Shown here: positions 17,977 through 25,761 of the stretch, one piece after another
Layout of the letters: the number at the start of each line of letters is the position of its first letter
Position numbering within the stretch: position 1 is the stretch's first letter
Assembly: GCF_018342475.1 (NCBI RefSeq)
Contig: NZ_JAEMUD010000001.1
Location: forward strand, 186,001 to 250,000
DNA: 64,000 nucleotides
Reading direction: 5' to 3'
Source: Parachlamydia sp. AcF125
GTDB lineage: Bacteria > Chlamydiota > Chlamydiia > Chlamydiales > Parachlamydiaceae
Notes under the pieces: model-generated
What the model saw: the letters and a program-made list of their open reading frames with translations, nothing else
Databases searched by the model: none
Told to the model about the DNA's origin: nothing
Translations under genes and position numbers: made by a program

Positions 17977-18819
17977 AACGGAAAAATTTTTCTAAAAGAG
18001 AAGGCTTAGCCGTAGCGTAACACAACCCTTTCCAAAATAGTTGAACAGCTTACTTGTTTGGGAAAGTTTGACGTACACTATGAGGGTTAACTAAAAAGGG
18101 TGAAAGATTTTAAAAGCTCTAACACCCTATTTCAAGGCACAGTTCGAGGTCTTGTTCATGAGGAGAATAGACCTTAAAAAGAGAGGTTTTACGGTTTAAA
18201 GGCCAATCAAGCCCAAGGGTTTAACTCTTTCATTTCCCCTCTAAGCCTTCGATCCTGATTTTCATAAATTTTTAATTTGATTATCGTCTTTATTCCCTTT
18301 TTCGTTGTCATGCAAAAAACTTAAGAAATTTCACTACCAATTACTGGCGCAAAAATTGGCAAGATTAAAGCATTCCTTTGATCTTGCTTTTGCCCCCGCC
18401 CTATTTCCTAGCAAGATTGTATGGTCCCTGCCTATCCCTCTCTGCAGGCTTAACCTATCCTCTATGTCTTCTTAGATAGGTAAGTTTGGCCTTACCATAT
18501 AGAGGGAAGAGCCTTATCTAAGCCTTCTCTCTCAATAAATTATTTGTTTTTAATGACCGGACTTTCATTTCTTTTCATAGTTAAAGGTTTAGTTAATTTT
18601 GTTAAATTAAAATTTAAAATTGTTTCCCCTAAAATTATTTTTAGTTAAAATAAAAATATAAAGGTTTACGACAAATTAACACGATAAAAAAGCAACAAAG
18701 CCCAATTCCCTTAAAAATAAACCGATTTAAGAGAGACTATTTAAATTTAACACTTAATCACTAGTAATACTTTTTAAGCGACCCAAAATAAAATTGTTTT
18801 TAAATAGAAAGGGATTATT
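17977..18819. other. Long non-coding region upstream of the 1063-residue gene
   Basis: No open frame of note on either strand. The first half is of ordinary composition. The part from about 18337 to 18522 is dense in inverted repeats (listed separately), and the last 250 bases are very A/T-rich and should contain the promoter of the gene at 18820. Confidence 0.5.
18337..18522 (+). other. Cluster of inverted repeats, possible structured RNA or leader element
   Basis: Four hairpins follow one another. CCAATT/AATTGG pairs 18337-18342 with 18354-18359. CAAGATTAAAG/CTTTGATCTTG pairs 18360-18370 with 18376-18386, has one G-T pair, and is followed by CTTTTG. CCTGC/GCAGG pairs 18427-18431 with 18444-18448. 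CCTCTAT/ATAGAGG (18459-18465 with 18499-18505) encloses GGTAAG/CTTACC (18479-18484 with 18491-18496). CTTAGATA/TATCTAAG (18471-18478 with 18515-18522) would cross the CCTCTAT stem, so the two are alternatives or form a pseudoknot. No match to a known RNA class is recognised. Confidence 0.4.
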
Positions 18820-21800
18820 ATGCAAGCTGATAAAGATTCCTCATCCCACTGGAACATAGCTTCTTTGGCTCCCCCTAATTCTCAGCATTCTGAATCACTG
18901 CCTTCTGCAACGAGTACCGATTCTCCAGTCCAAAAAAAGGAGGCAAAAAAATCAACCTCTGTAAAGTATTCTGCAGAAGTTAGAATATTTAAGACTGCAG
19001 CTGAAAGGGAAATCAATGCCTGCCATAGGCTATTTAAAAGTACCCTAGAAGGAACAAAAACTGCTGAAAACCCTCTTATCAAGCTTGAAAATTCTCAAGT
19101 AAAAGTAAGCAAGCTAGGCCCCGAATTTATCCAATCCCAAGGCAAGCAAGCACCCGACAAAGCAATAGAATTTTGCAACTCGTTATTTAAGGTTATACAA
19201 GCAGCTGTAAAGGCGGGGATTGCCAATCCTAAGGAAATTGAAAACATGCGAGAGTTTATAGCCGACGCTTTAAAGGAGCTGCCTGCCGATAAATTAAACG
19301 AATTGTCCGATCCTGTTATCTATTTTAAAATCATGCAAGCAAACAAAGAGGTAGGAGAATTAGTCCTTACAAATCCTTCCGCAGTATCCGCTTTTGCAAC
19401 CTTACTCTCAAAAGAAACAGAGATTGAAGAGGAGCTGATAAAAACTTTAGATCACCTTCCTAATGAGGTATTTATTAAAGTGGCTGAAAAAATGAGCCCG
19501 CAATTATTAGAGGCATGCCTAAAATACAAGATGGAAAATCCTACTTCTTCCTTAGAGGATAAACTGAGATTGCTACAGGGTATGCAAACTCTCTTAAAGA
19601 CGGACACGGAAAAATTTCTTATTCAAGTTATGCACGCAGCTTGCAAAATTGCAAAACCTGCTGAATGGGAAAATATTGTTAAAGACAGCTTAACAAGCCC
19701 CGAATTAAAAAACGAGGCTTTAATATGCTTAGCTATTAAAGACTTTTCTATTTTAGAAACAATCTTGGAAGACATAGATGAAAGTGACGTGGCAACACGC
19801 CTCTTGGTGCTAAGCAAATTTTTTGCCCAATCTGACAATCTTGAAGCCTTGGAAGAGAATGATCAGCTACTCGAAATAATCGCTTCTAACTTAGAAATGG
19901 GGGTCACTAGCGACAACCTAGAGCTGCAACAAGAAGCCTTAAATATTCTTTCCACGATGGGCTCCCGCGCACCGACCTTCACGACAGCCTTCACTATGAC
20001 AATATTTGAGCCACAGTTAATGAAATTCCTGAGTAGCCCAAAAGGAATGGCTGCCCAAAAAAACGCCGGGTATGGAGGCTCTTTTGCAAGTGAGGTTGGA
20101 AAATGGAGTAATGAGCAAAAAAAAGAATTTTTCGCAGAACTATTTAAAGATCCTTCTAACTATCAATTAGCCTTAGAACGTTTGAATGAACTTCCAAGCG
20201 GAGATGCAGCTTTAAAAGTGGAGATCATTCAAGCCAACCTAGGAAAAATTACCCTAGATCAAGCTCTTCAAGTATTGGGGGGAGATCCAGGAGTTTTAGA
20301 GTATTTGAAATCAGACAAGCACGACTCGCTCCTCTTAAAAACACTCAGCCAATTTAATCTCAACGATATAAAAAAAGCGGATGAGCACATGCAAAAACAG
20401 GCTATAAGTCTCATCATCGGCTCGATTAAAGAGGAGGCTTTGCGCAAGTGGGCGGAAGAGATGCTGGAGAAAGCAAAAGGGAGCTATGAAACCACCAAAG
20501 AAATTTTGGCCTTTGCCTATTTTCTTGACCACTCCAGAAAGTTCGAAGGAGATCTTGACAAGTGGGTCAGCGAGAATAAGAAGATATTGCCTAATCTTCT
20601 AAATATTGGCAAGCCTAGCCAAGCCCGTTTCTTTCTGATTGAGCAGATGTTTGAAGATAAAGATATACACTCCTTGTTTACCCCCTATCTCGACAAAAAG
20701 AGCGATAACCTGTCTATATTAGCGCTCAAAATGCAACTATTTTCTTATGAAGTGGGAATTGAGGAAACATTTGGCGAAGAGAACGCAATAAGGAAAACCC
20801 AGAATTATGCTCCTATTATCCTTGAAGCCCTAAGCCTTATCCGAAACAACTCTTTTTTAACCGATGAAGATAAAAAGTTTTTGATACGGTTTGCTACCGA
20901 TATACCCTCTTCAAAAAATACTAAGGCAGAGGCAGCAAAATATATTAAGCAAAATTTAACCTTAATTATCTCTATCCTCAAATCTCCCCACTCAGCTTGT
21001 CTCCAGAAAGAATCTCTTTTGTCAGGCGATGACCCTCAAGTCGTTTTAAGAAAATTAGCCGGGCAGATTTTTATAAAGACAATCAGTGGAACAAATAGTG
21101 GGTTACGCGCAGAGGATGCGGCTATTCTTATTGAGAAATTAAATGAATCGCGTGATCCTGACATGATTATTAATCTGGTTGCCAAGCTTAATCAATTGCC
21201 AAATAAAGAGGTATACTTAAATAAACTCACGGAATTTCTGAATGAATTCGTAAAGGGCGATTTCCCCAGTACGCGCTATTTAAAAAGCCCTCACCTGCAA
21301 GCTTTATTTCAAAAGAAGACTACAGATACCCTAAATTTAGTGGGGTGGTCTTCCAAGGTAGTCGAAAAGCAAACATTAAAAGATGTGCTCAAGGGACAAG
21401 AAGGAAAATATAAAGACTTTGAAATCTTCGAAACGGACGATTTAACAGATTTGCTAAACATGGGGACAGAGGTGCAGGGAAGCTGTCTTTCTCTGCTAAA
21501 AGGGGGAGCCCAAGATGTTAAAGATTTATTAGGAAATGTTTTTGATGGAAAAACCAAAATGCTATGTATTAAAAAGTCGGAAAACCCCAGCGAACCTTTG
21601 TTAGGCCGCGTTTGTCTCAAATTACTATGGGATGATACACAGCAAACTCCTGTACTTTTGCAAGAAGGAATCCATTTAAATACCCCTAACCAAGAGGACC
21701 AACTCGTATTGGAGAAAGCTTTATGCCAAGCTTCTATTCAAATGGCCACAGCGCTAAACATTCCTCTTGTGTGTGGACGCACTGCCGAGCTTCCGCTTGA

Positions 21801-22011
21801 AAACCCTACAGAAGATTATCCTAATCCGGTTGAATCCTTAGATGCTAATCGCGCTCCTTCAGAAAAATGCGACCCCCTCGATCAACAATTAAAATCAGAG
21901 GAGGATGATAAAAAGGTGGACATCAGGTATGAACGACGAAACCAAGAGCAAACAGCAGCAGGAAATTACGCCCTCATGCGAACAAAATTAATATGGCCTC
22001 CTAGCAAATAA
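18820..22011 (+). CDS. Large helical-repeat protein with a C-terminal domain shared with its convergent neighbour
   Basis: A 1063-residue protein. Residues 1-50 are Ser/Pro/Lys-rich and low in order. About 60-790 is a long run of short amphipathic helices (for example LLVLSKFFAQSDNLEALEEN, LQQEALNILSTMGSRAP), suggestive of HEAT/ARM-like repeats. From about 805 a distinct domain begins: RYLKSPHLQALF, then TEVQGSCLSLL near 886, DGKTKMLCIKK, GRVCLKLLWDD and PVLLQEGIHL. The same elements in the same order end the protein encoded at 22001-24106. No membrane span or Sec signal is visible. AAAGGG precedes the ATG. The two genes converge and overlap by 11 bases. Function unknown; a disordered start, helical repeats and lineage expansion would fit a secreted effector, but this is inference. 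Confidence 0.85.
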   Translation: MQADKDSSSHWNIASLAPPNSQHSESLPSATSTDSPVQKKEAKKSTSVKYSAEVRIFKTAAEREINACHRLFKSTLEGTKTAENPLIKLENSQVKVSKLGPEFIQSQGKQAPDKAIEFCNSLFKVIQAAVKAGIANPKEIENMREFIADALKELPADKLNELSDPVIYFKIMQANKEVGELVLTNPSAVSAFATLLSKETEIEEELIKTLDHLPNEVFIKVAEKMSPQLLEACLKYKMENPTSSLEDKLRLLQGMQTLLKTDTEKFLIQVMHAACKIAKPAEWENIVKDSLTSPELKNEALICLAIKDFSILETILEDIDESDVATRLLVLSKFFAQSDNLEALEENDQLLEIIASNLEMGVTSDNLELQQEALNILSTMGSRAPTFTTAFTMTIFEPQLMKFLSSPKGMAAQKNAGYGGSFASEVGKWSNEQKKEFFAELFKDPSNYQLALERLNELPSGDAALKVEIIQANLGKITLDQALQVLGGDPGVLEYLKSDKHDSLLLKTLSQFNLNDIKKADEHMQKQAISLIIGSIKEEALRKWAEEMLEKAKGSYETTKEILAFAYFLDHSRKFEGDLDKWVSENKKILPNLLNIGKPSQARFFLIEQMFEDKDIHSLFTPYLDKKSDNLSILALKMQLFSYEVGIEETFGEENAIRKTQNYAPIILEALSLIRNNSFLTDEDKKFLIRFATDIPSSKNTKAEAAKYIKQNLTLIISILKSPHSACLQKESLLSGDDPQVVLRKLAGQIFIKTISGTNSGLRAEDAAILIEKLNESRDPDMIINLVAKLNQLPNKEVYLNKLTEFLNEFVKGDFPSTRYLKSPHLQALFQKKTTDTLNLVGWSSKVVEKQTLKDVLKGQEGKYKDFEIFETDDLTDLLNMGTEVQGSCLSLLKGGAQDVKDLLGNVFDGKTKMLCIKKSENPSEPLLGRVCLKLLWDDTQQTPVLLQEGIHLNTPNQEDQLVLEKALCQASIQMATALNIPLVCGRTAELPLENPTEDYPNPVESLDANRAPSEKCDPLDQQLKSEEDDKKVDIRYERRNQEQTAAGNYALMRTKLIWPPSK

Positions 22012-24106
22012 TCTGAGCTTGAGGAATGCTGAAAAAGCTGTTTGGACACTGCTCATCGTTTCCTATCGAGCCGATTGCATCGCAGCATTCGTAAGGGGCT
22101 CTTCCACCCAAGGAAACAATTGCATGATCATAAAGCAAATGCTTTTGGTCATGGGAAGAATAAGCTTTTAAAAGTGGTAAACCAAGCAAAGAAGCTTTAG
22201 CCTTTGCCGCCTTAATAACCGCTTTCTCCAGCTGCTCATAAGGAGAAGAAGCCCCTGCTTTTCCTTCCGTATAGGGTAAAGAACTGTAAAACGTCTCTAA
22301 AAAAAGGACAGGTGCTTGATTATCATTATCCCAAAGCAGGCGTAAAATCGCCCTTCCAATCATTTTATCCCGGCTTTTCACGCAAATTAGCTTATTTTTT
22401 CCATCCAAAAGATAGGCTAATAAAGCTTTATTATCTTCGCAATTTCCATATATCGAAAGGCAGCTGCCAGAGACTTCTGTGGTACATAAAAGTAAATCTT
22501 CCATAGCATCCGTTTCTTCTACCCAGCAACCTGCTACAGTATCGGTTAAAGATTTTTCTAAGAAGCTATCGCTGAGAGGGAATTGAACAGAATTTTCTTT
22601 CCAACTCTCCTTTAAAGCAGGGAAAGAATAAAAAATTTTCCTTAAGTGAGGACTTAAAGTTGTATCATAACGCTTTGTATGAAAGCGCCCTCTCAGGGTA
22701 TCTTTGAAAAACTCTTTCAATAATCTTAATACCTGCACTCTGTCTTCTTTTTTGCTTAAGTTATTGAGCTCTATCGCATAATGAATTAAAGCCTGCGGGT
22801 TGCGCCAAGAACTGAATATTTCATAATAATAAAGAAAGTCGAATGATAATTGAGCAGGGGCAAGCAAAGATACATGCTGCAAAGCTTTTAAAAATTGAGC
22901 CTGTAGCTGACCTGCCGGCAAATGGGTAGTCAACCCATCAAATGCGCGAGAATCTCGAAAAGCTAGCAACCCTTTTAAGGCCGCCGCCTGAGCTAAAATT
23001 TCTTGCTCGCTGCTTGAAAGGAATAAAAGACGAAATGCAGCTCTTTTTTGTTCCCCATTTAAAAGCATCGAGAGGCCGAGCTGTAGAAGAGCGGAAAGAA
23101 TAAAATTCCTCTTCTTAGGCTGCAATTTATCAACCCACTCCTCCTTTTCTTTTCCTAGATTAAAGAGAGTAAAGATAAGCACAGGCAAAGACCCCACGTC
23201 GATTTTAAGACTAACTCCTTGCCATAAAGGAAAATAATAAGAATCGAATAGCAAAGCCGCTATCGGATATTTAAGAGTATCGTCTAGCTTGCTTAAGCAC
23301 TCTATAAGCTGCAGGCTTCTAGAGGACTCTTCCGAACAAGAAAATTCAAGCTGCGATAAGCGATCAAAAGCAAAGGCAAGCCAAATAATTCCCTCTTTTT
23401 TTTGCAAAAAATTCTCAAATGGATCAAGCATTTTACCTAAGAATGACTTGACTGGGATGAGAAACAGCTGCTCGCCTTTCCTATTGAGAGGATGAAGGAT
23501 CTCCTGTAACGTTGACCCTTCTTCTCGCATCTCTGTAAATTTTTCAAGCACTGTAGCTAAAGTGCTTATCTGGCTAAAAATTTGCCGGTTTGATTTCGAA
23601 AAAGCCGCGCGCCACTCACTAACTAAAGAAGAATCATGCACAAGCGCTATCTCAAAAAGTTCAATTTTTTGTTCCTTCGAAAGCAAAGCAAAGCTTTCTA
23701 GCTTGAGAAGCATGGCTACTGGAAATTTTTCCAGATAATAGCGAATCACTTCAAATTGACTATCCGCATCTTTTAAACCCCTCTTTACCATCCTTTCTTG
23801 GAGGTTTTCAGGGCCAATCGTAGGATCTTCCTTTAGCTCTTGAAGGACTTCTTTCTGGGGAGATAGGGCTGCTATAGCGCTTGCATCCTCTCGACAAGAG
23901 ATCTCTTTTTCGCTAAAAGTTTTAACTAATCGATTGCTGCCAAGCGAGGGAATGTTTGGGGGGAAAATGTGAAAGGAAATCACAGTGCGGATTTTACGAT
24001 CTGTGTTCTCTTGTGAAGAGTTTCTCTCTGTTTGAATTTCTCTAACACTCTTGAATCCTTGAGAAGAAGTGGTAGAATTGGAAAAAGCAATAGGAGAAAA
24101 TGCCAT
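22001..24106 (-). CDS. Helical protein with the same C-terminal domain as its convergent neighbour
   Basis: A 701-residue protein, Ser/Thr-rich and disordered for about 45 residues, then largely helical (repeat-like stretches such as LAQAAALKGLLAFRDSRAFD). The C-terminal 220 residues match the gene at 18820-22011: RYDTTLSPHLRKIF (about 482-495), TEVSGSCLSIYGN (about 540-552), DGKNKLICVKS, GRAILRLLWDN and PVLFLETFY. The conserved pattern TEV-GSCLS, then DGK-K-[LI]C[IV]K, then GR--L-LLWD---Q-PVL is the definition of the shared domain. I recall similar C-termini in other Parachlamydiaceae proteins, but no function. It is transcribed toward its paralogue, with an 11-base overlap at the stops. Confidence 0.85.
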   Translation of the reverse strand: MAFSPIAFSNSTTSSQGFKSVREIQTERNSSQENTDRKIRTVISFHIFPPNIPSLGSNRLVKTFSEKEISCREDASAIAALSPQKEVLQELKEDPTIGPENLQERMVKRGLKDADSQFEVIRYYLEKFPVAMLLKLESFALLSKEQKIELFEIALVHDSSLVSEWRAAFSKSNRQIFSQISTLATVLEKFTEMREEGSTLQEILHPLNRKGEQLFLIPVKSFLGKMLDPFENFLQKKEGIIWLAFAFDRLSQLEFSCSEESSRSLQLIECLSKLDDTLKYPIAALLFDSYYFPLWQGVSLKIDVGSLPVLIFTLFNLGKEKEEWVDKLQPKKRNFILSALLQLGLSMLLNGEQKRAAFRLLFLSSSEQEILAQAAALKGLLAFRDSRAFDGLTTHLPAGQLQAQFLKALQHVSLLAPAQLSFDFLYYYEIFSSWRNPQALIHYAIELNNLSKKEDRVQVLRLLKEFFKDTLRGRFHTKRYDTTLSPHLRKIFYSFPALKESWKENSVQFPLSDSFLEKSLTDTVAGCWVEETDAMEDLLLCTTEVSGSCLSIYGNCEDNKALLAYLLDGKNKLICVKSRDKMIGRAILRLLWDNDNQAPVLFLETFYSSLPYTEGKAGASSPYEQLEKAVIKAAKAKASLLGLPLLKAYSSHDQKHLLYDHAIVSLGGRAPYECCDAIGSIGNDEQCPNSFFSIPQAQIIC

Positions 24107-24731
24107 AACATTACCTTATATTTTAGTCACAAAAAATTTAATAGCTTATTTATTAAAAATCAAATTAAATAAATGGGTTAAAAGAATAAAACAAAAAAAA
24201 CATTTGGCCTACTAGGCGGTGGGCTTTGCCGCCGTGTAAAGGCGTCCATCTGTTGATAAAGCGAGCACTTAAGGCTTAAGCAATAAATTCTGAATGTGGG
24301 TCTAACCAGAAAAAGTAAAACATATTTTGCAAACATTCGACTTTTCTTTTGATAGAATTAATCATTAAAAAGCAAGTATTTAATAACTGGCCCACAATAA
24401 AATTTTAACTTAATTTAAAACTGAACATTTTACATTTATTTTAATGCGGAAAAATTCAAACATCCAATAAAATGAAGATAGGCTGCTGATCGGGATAACT
24501 AGAAGCTATTAAGCTTATCAACTATATTTTTTTGTTAAGGGATCACAACGCTAAAGGAATAGCTACACAAGTTGTGTTTTTATCTTGAACTTTAGGGAGT
24601 GAACCCACTTTTACAAGCCGTGTTGATCACGCTAGTTTCTTAGCCCCTTTCAGCAGCTCTTTTTTTTTGTACAAAAAATAGGAAAATGTATTGACGAAAA
24701 TCATCTTTTAAGCCAATCTTTTCATTTTCAT
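24107..24731. other. AT-rich intergenic region before tRNA-His
   Basis: No gene found. A GC-rich hairpin GGCGG/CCGCC lies at about 24216-24234, in an otherwise A/T-rich stretch, and ACACAAGTTGTGTTTTTA near 24570 could act as a weak terminator. A 60-codon leftward ORF at 24640-24822 is only the complement of the tRNA. Confidence 0.4.
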
Positions 24732-24806
24732 GGCGATCGTAGCTCAGTTGGTTAGAGCGTTGGATTGTGGTTCCAAATGTCGCGGGTTCGAATCCCGTCG
24801 TTCGCC
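24732..24806 (+). tRNA. tRNA-His (GTG anticodon)
   Basis: The cloverleaf reads G(-1), acceptor GCGATCG, TA, D-stem GCTC, anticodon stem TTGGA with loop TTGTGGT and TCCAA, T-arm GCGGG-TTCGAAT-CCCGT, acceptor return CGTTCGC and C73. The anticodon is GTG. The encoded G(-1) facing C73 is the identity element of bacterial tRNA-His, which confirms the assignment. CCA is not encoded. One oddity is a T-T mismatch at acceptor pair 5-68. Confidence 0.95.
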
Positions 24807-24937
24807 CTCTTTTTTTTCCCATAAATTATCCTTGTTGAAAAATCTCTTTCATGGCACTCTGAAGGCCTGCTTATGCCTTCCTCCTTCGGTCAGGAAAGCA
24901 TTGCAATTTTCCGACTCTGGCATTAGGGAATGAATCG

Positions 24938-25708
24938 ATGTCTATACTTGAAGCGATTTTTCTTGGGATCATCCAAGGATTAACTGAATTTTTGCCCGTC
25001 AGTTCTTCCGGGCATTTAAAACTCATGCAATCTTTAATAGGCTTTCAAAATTTGGACCAATACATCTTATTTGACTTGATTTGTCATTTAGGCACCTTGG
25101 GCGCTATTTTTATTTTTTTCGCGAAAGAAATCAAAGAAACCTTGACATCGAACCGCTTACGCTTACTCCAAATTGCCCTCGCTACGCTTCCCTTGTTCCC
25201 CCTTGCGATCTTTCTTAAACCCATTGAATCGATTTATCAAAAACCCCATCTACTTGGCTTCTTTTTTTTAATCACCTCTTTTCTCTTATTTTTAGGGGTA
25301 TATTGCCAAAAAGAAGGCCCCTCTCCGCCTCGTTGGAGAACCCCCTTTTTAATTGGTTGTTTTCAAGCGCTCGCCATTTTTCCAGGGATCTCCCGCAGTG
25401 GAGCGACTATTTCAGGGGCTAAATTGCTAGGATGGAGGATGCACGAGGCGCTGACATTCTCCTTTTTAATCGCTATTCCAGCTATAGTGGGGGGAATTGT
25501 TCTCGAAACGCTTAAATTTATAACCACGAATTCAGTCGCTCCCCCTGTTCCTATTCCTGCTTATTGCGCAGGCCTTCTCGCTTCTTTATGCGTGGGCTAT
25601 GCCTCTTTATTTTTTTTGCAAAAAATGGCCCTTCCCCATCGTTTTTTATGGTTTGCGTGGTATTGTTTGGCATTAGGAGTATTTGCAATTATTTATTACA
25701 ACTTTTAA
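24938..25708 (+). CDS. uppP: Undecaprenyl-diphosphatase
   Basis: UppP (BacA) removes phosphate from undecaprenyl diphosphate at the inner membrane to recycle the lipid carrier of cell-wall and glycan synthesis. Signatures are QGLTEFLPVSSSGHL (about 14-28) and the catalytic PGISRSGATISGAKLLG (about 148-164). About eight hydrophobic spans and 256 residues are normal for the family. It lies 131 bases after tRNA-His and 53 bases before ftsK. Its presence fits the need for lipid II in chlamydial division. Confidence 0.95.
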   Translation: MSILEAIFLGIIQGLTEFLPVSSSGHLKLMQSLIGFQNLDQYILFDLICHLGTLGAIFIFFAKEIKETLTSNRLRLLQIALATLPLFPLAIFLKPIESIYQKPHLLGFFFLITSFLLFLGVYCQKEGPSPPRWRTPFLIGCFQALAIFPGISRSGATISGAKLLGWRMHEALTFSFLIAIPAIVGGIVLETLKFITTNSVAPPVPIPAYCAGLLASLCVGYASLFFLQKMALPHRFLWFAWYCLALGVFAIIYYNF

Positions 25709-25761
25709 TTTATAATTAACATAAGATCGGCTGTCTTTGTAAAAAATCATTAAGGGAAAAA

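Noticed and set aside
24640-24822. 60-codon leftward ORF reading TTGFEPATFGTTIQRSNQLS
   Set aside because: It is the reverse complement of tRNA-His. This peptide is a well-known false protein that arises opposite tRNA genes.
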